Source of the DNA: Cognatilysobacter bugurensis
GTDB taxonomy: Bacteria; Pseudomonadota; Gammaproteobacteria; Xanthomonadales; Xanthomonadaceae
Direction of reading: 5' to 3'
Assembly: GCF_014652095.1 (NCBI RefSeq)
Contig: NZ_BMYD01000003.1
Span: 372,001 to 436,000, forward strand
Length of the DNA stretch: 64,000 bases
Shown here: positions 1-8,984 of the stretch, piece after piece
How the letters are laid out: each line of letters opens with the position of its first letter
Numbering within the stretch: position 1 is the first letter of the stretch
Translations under genes and position numbers: made by a program
The notes under the pieces: model-generated
Told to the model about the DNA's origin: nothing
Seen by the model: only the letters and a program-made list of their open reading frames with translations
Database searches by the model: none

Positions 1-93
1 CTGCGGTCCTATTGGCGTGCCATGTGCCGGCGTCTCAACGCTGATGAAGCTGAAACGTTCTATCGAAAAAAGGGGTCAGGTTCCATTTCCTAG
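1..93 (+). CDS. possible C-terminal end of a truncated gene (left edge)
   Basis: Frame 1 is open from the window edge to a TAG at 91-93 and gives 30 residues beginning LRSYWRAMCRRLNADEAE. Its last codons run into a GGGGTCAGG-type repeat of a sort often seen beside REP-associated (Y1, RAYT) transposases, so it could be the tail of such a gene. Too little is present to identify a domain. Confidence 0.3.
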   Translation: MRSYWRAMCRRLNADEAETFYRKKGSGSIS

Positions 94-147
94 CCGAAAA
101 ATACGGGTCGCAGTGCGCTTCGGAAACAGGGGTCAGAGTCCTTTTTC
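66..147. repeat. two GGGGTCAG-type repeat units
   Basis: Two direct copies of a short element are visible. A-rich sequence followed by GGGGTCAGG and a pyrimidine tract lies at 66-90, and ACAGGGGTCAGAGTCC with a T-run lies at 127-147. From general knowledge, this GGGGTCAG(G/A) signature is scattered through proteobacterial genomes next to REP-associated tyrosine transposases. No transposase is complete here, so these look like leftovers at the edge of an element. Confidence 0.45.
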
Positions 148-370
148 ACAGCCAGCTGTCTGCAACTGAGCCCAGCATGGCACGTGCTGTGCTCTGGTCG
201 GCGCCGCGCCGCCGGGAGCGAGGGCGCGGCGGTAGATTGCTACGCCCTTGGTCATGCGGTCCGGTCAGGCCAGTGCCTTCAAGGAGCACCGGGCCGCCGG
301 CGTTGTAGGCGCCCGTTCCCCCGGACATGGGGCTGTAATGGCGGGCGGACGCCGCCGCGTCTTAGCATGC
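148..370. other. non-coding stretch
   Basis: No convincing gene. Short open frames on both strands lack family features and a ribosome site. It lies downstream of the SPFH lipoprotein gene, which ends at 371. Confidence 0.5.
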
Positions 371-1198
371 TTACTGACCCGTGGTAATCACCGGCGTCAC
401 GTTGCCGCTGATGATGGTGTTCCCCGCTTTTGCGGACTGGATAATCGTGTCGCGCTGGATCTCGGCCATGCGCAGTTGCATCACGCGGTCGGTCAGTGAA
501 GCGGCGAGAATCTGGTTCGCGTCCGCCTCGCCCTGTGCCTGCGCCCGCAGGCGGTCTGCCTCGGCTTGCGCGATCTGCACTTCCTTCTGCTTGCGGATGA
601 CTTCCTGGTCGGCTGCCACCTGGTCACGGATGGCGGCTTCGATCGCCGGGTCGGTCAACAGGTTGCGCACGTTGATGGAGGTCACGGTGAACGCGCCCTT
701 GTCGGACGAGTCGAGTTCCGCCTGCAGGAGCTTCTGGATCTCCGCCGCGATTTCAGGGCGCTGGGTGTGCATGGTCGTCGCGTTGAACTTCGACACGGCC
801 GTGTAGGTCGCTTCGCGCGCTGCGCGCAGGACCCGGTTGTAGCCGACGACGCCGACGTCGTTGCCGTTCTCGACGATGTCCGAGTGTTGCAGGTAGTCGC
901 CCTGGTACTTGATGTAGAGCCCGGGGATCATGCCCGGGGTCGTCTTGTAGTAGACGTCCACGTCCAGGTCCTTGAGCGTCAGGTTGTCCTTGCTCTTGGG
1001 GTTGAGGTCATAGACGGGAAAGCTCACTTCCTTCGTCGTGATCTCGTCGACCGAGTCGAACACCGTGGTGTAGTGGCCCGGCGGCAGCGCCTCGCTGCTC
1101 ACCACACCGAACGCGCGCCCGACGCCGACGTTGCCGGTGTCGATCTGCGTGCAGCCGGCCAGGAAGACGAAGGAAAGTGCAAAAGCGGCAGTGCGCAT
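371..1198 (-). CDS. SPFH/prohibitin-family lipoprotein
   Basis: 275 residues. The start at 1198 gives a short signal sequence ending in the lipobox LAGC (Cys16), so the protein is predicted to be a lipid-anchored envelope protein. An open frame further upstream lacks such a signal and was not used. After the Cys comes an SPFH (prohibitin/stomatin) fold to about residue 190. A charged coiled coil follows, rich in Lys, Gln, Glu and Ala (RKQKEVQIAQAEADRLRAQ), typical of SPFH C-termini that drive ring assembly. Family members organise membranes or regulate proteases; the exact role here is unknown. It is a single gene, divergent from the small secreted protein at 1669. Confidence 0.85.
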   Translation of the reverse strand: MRTAAFALSFVFLAGCTQIDTGNVGVGRAFGVVSSEALPPGHYTTVFDSVDEITTKEVSFPVYDLNPKSKDNLTLKDLDVDVYYKTTPGMIPGLYIKYQGDYLQHSDIVENGNDVGVVGYNRVLRAAREATYTAVSKFNATTMHTQRPEIAAEIQKLLQAELDSSDKGAFTVTSINVRNLLTDPAIEAAIRDQVAADQEVIRKQKEVQIAQAEADRLRAQAQGEADANQILAASLTDRVMQLRMAEIQRDTIIQSAKAGNTIISGNVTPVITTGQ

Positions 1199-1668
1199 GG
1201 AAGCGGTCTCGAGTGGTGGGTCGTGCGTGAAAGGTCGGGCAGGCGCGGGCGCCCACGTGCTGCGGGTCGGCGAGAAGTTCTGGGTTTGAAATTGACGGTT
1301 AGCGCAGGCGCTCGGCATCGGGGTGGGCGTGCCCTTCCGGTGGCTGGCGCTTCTACGCGAGAGTCGTTGACCCGGATGCGCCCCCGCGCATCGGTCCAGG
1401 TCCGGCGCAAGTGTGGATCGTGGCGCTGTTGCTGGGAAGCGTGTCGTTGCCTTGCCAGTCCGCCGCCCGCGCCTGGCGGGCGCAGTCAGCCCCGCCCGGC
1501 GAGGTCGTCTTCGGCCGCGGCCGGAGCAGACATGCCCGCTCTGGCCGCTGAGTTGGTCAGCCCGAACTGTGCGGACAGTACGAGGCTCGGAATATCGCCC
1601 ACCCCTATCATGGGCGCGTCCCACGTCTGCGGCGCTCTAGGCCGCTTTCCCACTGAGCGGGCCTGTCC
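1199..1668. other. divergent intergenic region
   Basis: About 470 bases between the divergent genes at 371-1198 and 1669-2100, which should hold both promoters. I could not pick a convincing -35/-10 pair. Long open frames crossing it are GC-driven extensions of the SPFH gene. Confidence 0.4.
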
Positions 1669-2100
1669 ATGCGCCTTTCTGTTGGCCTTTTCCTGCTGGC
1701 CGCTCCATTTGCCGCTCTGTGCGCAGAGCGCAGCGAGTCGAACTGCCGTGCGTCACTCGAGCGGGCCTACAGCGTCTATGAGATGCGGCCGGCTTCGACA
1801 ATCCGGGGCGACTTCAACGGAGACGGTCAAGACGACTTGGCCGGTCTGATGGACCGCAAGGCGCAGCCCATAAGGTTGGCGATCGGCGTCTGTCTCTCAG
1901 GCGAAGACCGGCCATTGCTAATTCCGAGCCAGCGCGGGTTGACCCGCATTGCGCTGACGGTGCGGGGCTCTCGACACGCGGATCTCGTCACGGACATGAC
2001 GGGCGTGTTCGAGCGCGATGCGCTATCGACCACTGATGAGGACGGAAATACTGTCAGCTACATCCTCCGGGCCGGCACCTTCGCCCGCATCGCCGGCTGA
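1669..2100 (+). CDS. small secreted protein with calcium-loop-like DFNGDGQDD motif
   Basis: 143 residues. A cleavable signal peptide (MRLSVGLFLLAAPFAALCA) is followed by a short domain with DFNGDGQDD at about residues 48-56. That motif resembles an FG-GAP/EF-hand-like Asp loop, which in larger proteins binds Ca2+ in beta-propeller repeats. Only one copy is present, so this is not a propeller. The remainder (ADLVTDMTGVFERDALS) has no family I recognise. Predicted periplasmic; function unknown. Confidence 0.7.
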   Translation: MRLSVGLFLLAAPFAALCAERSESNCRASLERAYSVYEMRPASTIRGDFNGDGQDDLAGLMDRKAQPIRLAIGVCLSGEDRPLLIPSQRGLTRIALTVRGSRHADLVTDMTGVFERDALSTTDEDGNTVSYILRAGTFARIAG

Positions 2101-2624
2101 CTCCGGTTCGTCCGCGCAGCGCGGGCCGGGGCACGGGTGCCCGAGGGGTTGACCGGACTGGCATCAGTCGAGCGAACGAGGGACGGCTTAAGGCTGGTCT
2201 AACGGCGCATACCCCCGCGGTCTGCTGCATTGAACGTGGCGTGCAACGCCGCGTGACACGTCACGTAGAACGTCGCGTCAAATGCCGGCGCAACGCCAAG
2301 CCGAATGCGGCCGGGCCGACCTTGCGATAGTCCAGTGAGCGGCACAGCTTTGCCCCCGTGCTTGCATCTGCGGCGGCCGCTGCACACAGGACGAGGACGA
2401 CGGGGGTGCCGGAGGGGTGTGGGTGGTCCGCCGCTTTGAAAAAAGCTTTTACCAACAACGACATAATTCATAAATGTCGTGCCGACAGCCGGCACCACGG
2501 CGAAGCGGGCGTTCGCCGCCGCCTCGGTCTTCAGGCGCCGCGGCCCGGCCGGACACGGTCCGGCCTTCGACTCGCGCCGGTGCGCGCTGACGCGCGCCGG
2601 GACCAGGCCCGGCCGCCGGTCACG
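2101..2624. other. long intergenic region with short tandem repeat
   Basis: No credible gene. It holds a four-unit 12-base tandem repeat (2234-2281) and an AT-rich patch at 2440-2480 containing the inverted repeat ACGACAT/ATGTCGT around a short loop. It sits between the 3' ends of two convergent genes. Confidence 0.45.
2234..2281. repeat. 12-base imperfect tandem repeat, four units
   Basis: Four adjacent 12-mers: ACGTGGCGTGCA, ACGCCGCGTGAC, ACGTCACGTAGA and ACGTCGCGTCAA. The shared core is ACGysrCGT. Each unit is near-palindromic around CGT/ACG, which could make it a cluster of protein sites, or it may be a decayed low-complexity repeat. Confidence 0.5.
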
Positions 2625-2954
2625 TCACCGGTCTTCCAGATCCTCGTCTTCGTCATCCTCGTCCTCTTCTTCGTCATCGCCGTCGAGGGAGTACAGATCT
2701 CCGCGGGCGGCGGCCAATTCGGATTCGATGATCTCGACGCTTACGTTGCCTTCGATCTCCGGCTCGTCGACGAACGTCGGGTAGTTGCCTTCATCGTCGG
2801 TGGCGCCTTCGAGGTCGGCGGTCACCTGCAGCGTGAAGCCGTCGCCGTGGTACTTCCACAGGCCGTCGTGCTCCTCGACGAAGGACTCGGCGTCGATCTG
2901 CTGCTCGTCGCCGTCGATTTCGACGATCACATGTCCGGTCAGTTGTGCGCTCAT
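2625..2954 (-). CDS. hypothetical protein with highly acidic C-terminal tail
   Basis: 109 residues from the ATG at 2954 (MSAQLTGHVIVEIDGDEQQ). The first 80 residues are a compact soluble domain rich in beta-prone stretches. The last 20 or so are almost entirely Asp and Glu (DDEEEDEDDEDEDLEDR). No signal peptide, so cytoplasmic. Acidic tails of this kind can mimic nucleic acid or bind basic partners, but that is only inference. I do not recognise the family. The in-frame extension upstream to 3677 has Arg/Ala/Pro-rich composition and no support as coding. Confidence 0.7.
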   Translation of the reverse strand: MSAQLTGHVIVEIDGDEQQIDAESFVEEHDGLWKYHGDGFTLQVTADLEGATDDEGNYPTFVDEPEIEGNVSVEIIESELAAARGDLYSLDGDDEEEDEDDEDEDLEDR

Positions 2955-3346
2955 GGGGGCCTCGGTCAGGAAAGGGGTGCTGCTGCGGGCGCATGGTGAA
3001 GCCGCTGGTGCGCCGCGTCGATCCCCAGCGGTGGGTTGGCACGTGCAGGCTGGCCGGCGCTCTTCGTGATGCGTTGCGACGCGCGGTGCTCGCCGGCGGC
3101 GGGGCGGGGTGGGCACTGGACTGGCCGGCGACGCGCAGGCACGTCGAACACGCAGCGCAGCGCGTCCACGCGCGTGATTGGGCGCGCTGCACCGGTTGCG
3201 CGCCGAGTCGGCCACGGCGCGACGCGAGCGAGGTGCAGCGTGCGCCGCGACCGCCGCCCCAGCCCAGCTGAATGCCACGCCGTGCTCCACCCGGGCGGCG
3301 CGCGTCGTCCACGGGAATTGAACGATCGGCTGCCTAGGGTCGCCCC
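2955..3346. other. divergent intergenic region
   Basis: 392 bases between the divergent genes at 2625-2954 and 3347-4201. No gene, repeat or clear promoter could be defined. Confidence 0.4.
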
Positions 3347-4201
3347 ATGTCACGCATGACGGAAGTACCGGCCAGACGCCTCGGCGCCGCGCTCGTGGCA
3401 GCGCTCGCGCTGGGCGGCTGCAATCGCGCTGAGCCCGAACCCACCGCGGCCGTCGCGGACGCGGGCCGGCCCGCGCGCACGCTCGACCGCGTGCTCGTGC
3501 GCCCGCCGGGGGCGGCGGTCGTCGAACCGTCGGACAGCCCCGATGCGGCTGTCGACGCGGCGATTGCCGGTGACACACGCGCGTCGGAGGAGTGGGCGGT
3601 CGTTCCCGACGACGAAGCGCCCGAATCGGTCGGCACCCTGCCGCCCGGGCAGGCCGAGCGCGCGCCTTCGCAGGCACGCTCGGTCCAGCGCGAGCCCGGC
3701 GCAGTCGAACGGTCGGGCGATGACCTTGCGGCAGCTGCGCGTCGCGAGCGGCCGCCTGCGGTGCACGACGGCGGCGCAGCGCCGCAGCACGCGCGTCGGC
3801 TCAACCAGCAGGCCATCGAGCTCATCAACGCAGGCCGGCCCGAGCAGGCCATTGAGCCCTTGGAACGTGCGCTTGCGCAGCAACCGCGCGATGCGGAAAT
3901 GCTGGGCAATCTCGGCTACGCCTACATGCTGCTCGGCGAGCACACCCGGGCGAGCCAGCATCTGACGCGTTCGCTGGACGTCGCGCCCACGCGGTCGGCC
4001 ACCTGGCTCAACCTCGGACAGACCTACGCAGAGCTCGGCGAGCGCGAGCGCGCCGTGGACGCGGTGCTGACCGGCTACCGGCACGCGTCGCGCAAGGACG
4101 CGGTTCGGTCGGCGCTGATGGCCGCTGCGACCGGGCGCCGATACAGCCCCGCGTGGCGCGAGGCCGCCGGCATCGCGTTGGTCCGGATCGGCGACGGGTA
4201 G
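3347..4201 (+). CDS. TPR-repeat lipoprotein
   Basis: 284 residues. The N-terminus is a lipoprotein signal with lipobox LGGC (Cys25), so the protein should be anchored in the envelope. Residues 26-140 are a low-complexity Ala/Pro/Glu linker. Residues 145-250 contain about three tetratricopeptide repeats (LNQQAIELINAGRPEQAIE, then NLGYAYMLLGEHTRAS, then NLGQTYAELGERERAV). TPR lipoproteins scaffold envelope complexes or assembly factors; the partner here is unknown. ATG at 3347 and ATG at 3356 are both possible starts and both keep the signal. Confidence 0.8.
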   Translation: MSRMTEVPARRLGAALVAALALGGCNRAEPEPTAAVADAGRPARTLDRVLVRPPGAAVVEPSDSPDAAVDAAIAGDTRASEEWAVVPDDEAPESVGTLPPGQAERAPSQARSVQREPGAVERSGDDLAAAARRERPPAVHDGGAAPQHARRLNQQAIELINAGRPEQAIEPLERALAQQPRDAEMLGNLGYAYMLLGEHTRASQHLTRSLDVAPTRSATWLNLGQTYAELGERERAVDAVLTGYRHASRKDAVRSALMAAATGRRYSPAWREAAGIALVRIGDG

Positions 4202-4530
4202 GCGGAAGCCGCCGCGGGGCTTGGTGTCCGACGGTGATCACGGAGTCGATGCCGTTGGTCGACACGCTCAGCCAGCCCCACCGGCGCCTCAGTGGTGGCC
4301 CTCCCGAGCGCAAGGCCAAGTTCGCGGGCTCATCGCCGGGCAGACGAATTGCCGGGGGCTGCAGCTCACATCCGACTGCTGTCGACGGTCAGGGATCCTG
4401 AGGCTCGGCATCGAACGCGACAAAGCGCGAGCCACTGCGCCCGGCGCCACCCCGCGGGCTCGCAGGCTCGCGGAGCCGGACGTTCGAACTCCCGAAACCG
4501 TGCGGCGCTACCGCGACGCCCCGACCTGCA
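4202..4530. other. intergenic region between convergent genes
   Basis: 329 bases between the ends of the TPR lipoprotein gene and the diguanylate cyclase gene. No gene or strong terminator hairpin seen. Confidence 0.4.
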
Positions 4531-6213
4531 TCAGGGCGCCACTGCGCACCGGCCTCGTGCGATGCACGCCACACCGAGGTCGATCAGTGCCTGCGTGCCT
4601 TCGCTCGCGCGCCGGGCAAGGTCCGCCAGCGCGTGGCCCTGGGTGGGGCGCAGCACGGCCCAGCCGTTGCGTCCGTTGTTCTTGGTCCAGTAGAGCGCTG
4701 CGTCCGCGAGCTCGATCATCATTTCCCACGACAGCGGCGCCCCGTCCCTCGAGAAGCTCTGTTCGGCAAACCCCACCGAGCACGACAGGCTGAGTGTCGA
4801 GCCGTCAGACAGGGTGAACGTGTGCGCCGCGACCGCATGGCAGATGCGCTCGCCGAGCGTGGCCACGTGCTCGGTCGGCATCGGCCGCAGCACGAGCAGG
4901 AACTCTTCGCCGCCCCAGCGCACCGCGTAGTCGCTGCTCCTCACGAGCGCCGACAGCAGGCCCGCGAACTGTTGCAGGACCTCGTCGCCGGCCTTGTGCC
5001 CGTGGGTGTCGTTGATGCGCTTGAAGTGGTCGATGTCGACGAGCGCAAAGAACAGCGCGTGCGGCGGTGTGTGCGTTTCCCCGGCTTCGCGCACGTAGAA
5101 CGCCAGGTCCTGCGGCAGCTGGCGCGCGATGTAGCGGCGATTGCGAAGCCCGGTCAGGACGTCGGTCTGACTGGCGTGCTCGAGCTGCCGGTTTGCCTCA
5201 TCGAGCTGGCGCGTGCGCTCGGCGACCAGACGTTCGAGTTCGATCTGCTGCTGCTCGGCCACCTCGGCCGCGCGCTGCAACGCGCGAGTCGCGGCGATGC
5301 GCTGGTCGTTGATCGACGCCATCAGCAACAAAGGCAGCGTGGCGAACAGATTCAGGAAGCTCAGCAGCAGCATCACATCGAGCAAGGTCCTCGGCGGTTG
5401 GAACGCGGCCAGGCCCAGGCCCGTCAGCGATGTGACCGCGAACACCGACGCCAGCGCGCCGACCGCCGTCCACAGCGGCCGGAAACGGAACGCGCTCCAG
5501 AGCAGCAGTGCGAGCGGCACCGCGACCATGCCCAGCGCATAGGCGCTGTTCTGCAGTCCGACCCAATAAACGAAGCCGTACGAGCCGGCATAGGCCAATG
5601 CCCACACCAGCTTCTCAAGGGCACGCGCGTACGACGACGCATGCGGCGCGTCGCGGTCGTTGAGCTCGCCCTTCGCGATGAGCAGCAACAGGGTCGGCGC
5701 GATACAGACGATGCCGAGGAGGTCGCCAAGCGCCCACTTGAGGTACGCGCCGACGAGGTCGCCGACCTGGATCATGCCGGCCACGACCAGCCCGAACGTG
5801 CCGATGCACGCGGCCACCACCGCCATGACCGCGGCGCCCGCGAGCAGGGCGAACGCGCCTGCTGCGGTTCGCACACCCCGCGCCCGCGCGCGATGAACGA
5901 CATACCCGCCGGCCATCGAGCCGATCAGGTTGCTCAGCACCGAAAAAGGAACGAACGCGTCGGGCACCTTGGCGAACGTGGCGTGCGCGATGAGGACGGC
6001 GATCGGCGTGATCGCCGCCCAACGCATGCCCATGCCGACGACTGCGGCAAACGCGACGCCCGCCGCGGGCCAGAAAAGCGTCACCTGCGACGGGCCGACC
6101 ACGAAGGCGTCGGAGTACCAGACGCCGATCACGTAGAGCGCCACCCAGACTGGAGCGGCCATCACGGTCGCGATGCGACCGCGTGCAGAAGGCTGCGCTG
6201 CAGTGACTGTCAT
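4531..6213 (-). CDS. membrane diguanylate cyclase, MASE1-GGDEF
   Basis: 560 residues. The start at 6213 is chosen because GGAG lies 8 bases upstream. About residues 15-300 form a MASE1-type integral membrane sensor with some eight hydrophobic helices (VTLFWPAAGVAFAAVVG, GDLLGIVCIAPTLLLL). A coiled coil follows (EQQQIELERLVAERTRQLDE), then a GGDEF domain opening with DVLTGLRNRR. The active-site motif is GGEEF in RWGGEEFLLVL, and the product-inhibition I-site RSSD sits five residues before it. Expected activity: synthesis of c-di-GMP from two GTP at the inner membrane. The ligand of the MASE1 part is unknown. Confidence 0.93.
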   Translation of the reverse strand: MTVTAAQPSARGRIATVMAAPVWVALYVIGVWYSDAFVVGPSQVTLFWPAAGVAFAAVVGMGMRWAAITPIAVLIAHATFAKVPDAFVPFSVLSNLIGSMAGGYVVHRARARGVRTAAGAFALLAGAAVMAVVAACIGTFGLVVAGMIQVGDLVGAYLKWALGDLLGIVCIAPTLLLLIAKGELNDRDAPHASSYARALEKLVWALAYAGSYGFVYWVGLQNSAYALGMVAVPLALLLWSAFRFRPLWTAVGALASVFAVTSLTGLGLAAFQPPRTLLDVMLLLSFLNLFATLPLLLMASINDQRIAATRALQRAAEVAEQQQIELERLVAERTRQLDEANRQLEHASQTDVLTGLRNRRYIARQLPQDLAFYVREAGETHTPPHALFFALVDIDHFKRINDTHGHKAGDEVLQQFAGLLSALVRSSDYAVRWGGEEFLLVLRPMPTEHVATLGERICHAVAAHTFTLSDGSTLSLSCSVGFAEQSFSRDGAPLSWEMMIELADAALYWTKNNGRNGWAVLRPTQGHALADLARRASEGTQALIDLGVACIARGRCAVAP

Positions 6214-6503
6214 CCGGGCGGCTCCGTTTCGGCTCGATGGGTTCATGCAAGAGGCATGCCTGTATCCGGTGTCGGCGGTCGGTCTACCCCTCCGCCGGTT
6301 GGGCCTGCGCACCCGCGGTTTCGGGGGTGCCTGCAGCGCACACCGGCACTGGCATCAGCCGCGGAGGGTGGGGCGCAAGCGCCCGGTGTGCGATGCCCGG
6401 ACCGCCGGGCGCCTTCAGCACGCTCGAGGTTCCACGGCCTGCATCGGGCGCTCGCGCTCCCTGTGCGACCCTCGTCCATGGTTGTTTGCGGAAGGAGACA
6501 GAC
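6214..6503. other. divergent intergenic region
   Basis: 290 bases between the cyclase gene and the small protein at 6504. No repeat or defined promoter. Confidence 0.4.
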
Positions 6504-6824
6504 ATGGCGAGTGCAGCCAAGCTGAAATCGTGGCTTCGATTCATCCAGCAAGTGGGGGTGGAGCAGGGCTTCGAGATCGAAGGCGGCGAGTCGATGGTCA
6601 GGATCGTCATCGAGGCCCACCACGGCGTTGCGTACCGCGTGCAGATCAACAGCGCGGGATACCTGCAGGCGCAGCAATGGGAGTGCGATTCCAAAGGGAA
6701 AAAGGGCCGGTACGGGCGCGCGGTCTTCTCGATGCGCTCCAACAGCGATGTCGCCCAGTTCTGCTCGGTCCTCATCGCCAGCAGCGCGCTGCGCGCAAGG
6801 CGCCGTGAAGACGACGACGCCTGA
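6504..6824 (+). CDS. small hypothetical protein
   Basis: 106 residues. The ATG at 6504 has AAGGAG (6492-6497) at good spacing, which is why the open frame further upstream is not used. No signal peptide or membrane segment. It has a mixed alpha/beta domain (MVRIVIEAHHGVAYRVQIN) and a basic Lys/Gly/Arg stretch near residue 65. It ends in a charged tail (RARRREDDDA). No family recognised. Confidence 0.7.
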   Translation: MASAAKLKSWLRFIQQVGVEQGFEIEGGESMVRIVIEAHHGVAYRVQINSAGYLQAQQWECDSKGKKGRYGRAVFSMRSNSDVAQFCSVLIASSALRARRREDDDA

Positions 6825-7467
6825 GGCGTCTTGAGCCCCCGCGTTGATTGCCTGGCGTTTCGCGATGCGTTGACCCTTCGGGATTGCGGCATGTAGACGC
6901 CGGCTGGCGCTGCGACCTGCAGCGCGCCGTGCTTCGTTCGAAGTGTCGTGTCTGCGCTTGAGGCTTGACGACTGCGTGGGCTGCGACGCGCCGCCACCGC
7001 GCGCGACGCGGCTTGGCGCCGATGTGCTTGCAGCGGACACGTTTGCCCGCCTCAGCCCGACGCGGCCACGGGCCACTGCATGACACCCGGGCTGCCGCAC
7101 GCAGGGACATCACGCGCGCGCGGTCCTGGACGAAGGCAAGGGCCGCGCTGCCGCTTGTAAAGAGCCGGTCGCTTCTAAACGAGGCCTTGCCGAAACGCCC
7201 GCCCCACGCCACCGGGCACCCCGGTCGCACCGTCACTGAGTCATGCGTCGACTCGCTCTCACGGCGCACCGAACCGTGGCGCCGGCGCCTGCGCACGACT
7301 CCGCCGGCAGGTCGACCCGGCACGCGATGCGGGCGTTACGTGAGCGCCACGCGAGCAGCAAGGCCGCTGCGCGGCGTCGCAGACGCCACGGCAATCCCTC
7401 GGCGCGACGATGACGCAGACACAGGCATCGTGGGTCACCGCCGCCAGGTTGTACTTGTCGAACCGCC
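6825..7467. other. long intergenic region
   Basis: 643 bases upstream of the histidine kinase gene at 7468. Open frames here have Arg/Ala-rich shadow composition. I see no RNA gene, terminator or repeat. Confidence 0.4.
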
Positions 7468-8670
7468 ATGAACGAGCCAGCCCCATCGCCCGCCGCGCTC
7501 GACTACCGGGCTCTGTTCGACGCCACGCCTGCGCCGCACCTCGTGCTCACGCCCGACTTGCACATCGCGGCCGTCAACGAGGCTTACCTGGACGCCACCG
7601 CGACGACGCGCGAAGAGTTGATCGGCCACCACGTGTTCGACGCGTTCCCGCAAAACCCCGACGACACCGAGTCGCGCGCGGTGGAGAACCTCCACGCCTC
7701 GTTGCTGCGTGTCCTCGAACGGCGCACGGCGGATTCGATGCCGGTGCAGCGTTATGACATCCGCGTGCTCGACAGTGACGGCGTCCGCTTCACGACGCGC
7801 TACTGGAGTCCGATCAACACGCCGGTCTTCGACGACGAAAACCGACTCACGCATATCCTGCATCGCGTGGTCGACGTCACCTCGTTCGTCAACAGCGCCG
7901 CGCACGCGACGGAGCTCGAGGCGGAGCTCGCTGCGCAGGCGCTCGAACTGCAGGACGCAAACCGTCGATTGAAGGATGCGAACTGCCAGCTCAAGCGCGA
8001 ACACGAGTTGCGTGAGCAGTTCGTGCTCGCGCTATCGCATGACCTGCGCACGCCGCTGTCGGCCGCCACGATGGGCTCGCACGTGATCGGCCGAAAGGCG
8101 AATGACGCCGACGACGTGCGGCGCATCAGCGGGCGCGTGCTGGCCAACCTCGAACGCATGGACCACATGCTGCGCGACCTGCTCGACGCGAGCCGCATCA
8201 ACGCCGGCGGCTCGATCAACCTGTCGATTGGACCGTGCAATCTGCGCGACATCGCCCGGGTCGTCATCGACGATTTGAGCACCGTGCACGGCGACCGCTT
8301 CGAATTGATCGCCACCGAGGCGCCGGTTGGGCAATGGGATTGCGAAGCGCTGAGGCGCGTGATCGAAAACCTGTGCACCAACGCGATCCGCTACGGCCGC
8401 GCCGAGGGGCCAGTCATCGTTACCGTGCACGCGTCAGCGGGACAGGGGATCGTCGAGGTTCGCAACGAAGGCGATCCAATACCCACGGATCAGCAGGAGG
8501 CAATATTTAACGCGCACGTTCGTCAACAGCAACACGAGCTCACCGAGCGAAGAGGTTGGGGCCTGGGCCTCACGCTCGTGCGCGGTCTCGTAGACGCGCA
8601 CGGCGGCTCCGTTGGCGTGCACAGCGCGGCGGGCAGCGGCACCGTTTTCTGCGTGCGACTGCCGCTTTAG
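7468..8670 (+). CDS. PAS-domain sensor histidine kinase (no receiver)
   Basis: 400 residues, no membrane segment, so cytoplasmic. Residues 12-130 are a PAS domain (YRALFDATPAPHLVLTPD) of the subtype seen in the hybrid kinases at 18953 and 48837. Residues 145-185 are a coiled coil. HisKA has phospho-acceptor His191 in ALSHDLRTPL. HATPase_c covers about 290-400 with N-box NLCTNAIRYG and G2 box GWGLGLTLV. Unlike the other kinases in the window it has no receiver domain and its H-box is SHDLRTPL, not AHELRNPL, so it belongs to a different lineage. No response-regulator gene is adjacent. Confidence 0.92.
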   Translation: MNEPAPSPAALDYRALFDATPAPHLVLTPDLHIAAVNEAYLDATATTREELIGHHVFDAFPQNPDDTESRAVENLHASLLRVLERRTADSMPVQRYDIRVLDSDGVRFTTRYWSPINTPVFDDENRLTHILHRVVDVTSFVNSAAHATELEAELAAQALELQDANRRLKDANCQLKREHELREQFVLALSHDLRTPLSAATMGSHVIGRKANDADDVRRISGRVLANLERMDHMLRDLLDASRINAGGSINLSIGPCNLRDIARVVIDDLSTVHGDRFELIATEAPVGQWDCEALRRVIENLCTNAIRYGRAEGPVIVTVHASAGQGIVEVRNEGDPIPTDQQEAIFNAHVRQQQHELTERRGWGLGLTLVRGLVDAHGGSVGVHSAAGSGTVFCVRLPL

Positions 8671-8984
8671 CGGCGCGTGGGGTGGCGCCGGACCGCGGCG
8701 AGCGATGTTGCTTGGCCGCACGGAAGCGTCGGCTCACGCGAGACGGCGCCTCCGCACGTCGAACTTCGCCGCGGTGTCAGGCGGCTCGTTGCAGCGGGAC
8801 GCCAAGCCGTCTATCCGGGGCCGGCTCGCATCGCCGGTCTTTTTTTCGACTCGGCGTGCGGCGGCTCGACCTCGCGTCCCGCGCATCCGAATGTCTTGAT
8901 GCGCGGGGCGCAGGCTCAGCCACGGTGCGGAGCGCCGCCTGACGCGATCGCTGCAGCCGGTGCATCGGCGATGAGACGCGCTGA
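8671..8984. other. intergenic region between convergent genes
   Basis: 314 bases. Contains the weak terminator at 8821-8846 and nothing else supported. Confidence 0.4.
8821..8846 (+). terminator. weak rho-independent terminator candidate
   Basis: CCGGC (8821-8825) pairs with GCCGG (8833-8837) across a 7-base loop and is followed by a seven-T run. The stem is only 5 base pairs, so strength is doubtful. It could end the kinase transcript. Confidence 0.4.

Noticed and set aside
2440-2480. Terminator for the acidic-protein gene
   Set aside because: The ACGACAT/ATGTCGT dyad has weak AT-rich arms, lies some 150 bases past the stop and lacks a T-run on the minus strand.
4633-6525. 630-codon open frame on the plus strand
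   Set aside because: Fully antisense to the MASE1-GGDEF gene; Arg/Glu/Gln-rich composition with no domain. A GC-driven shadow.
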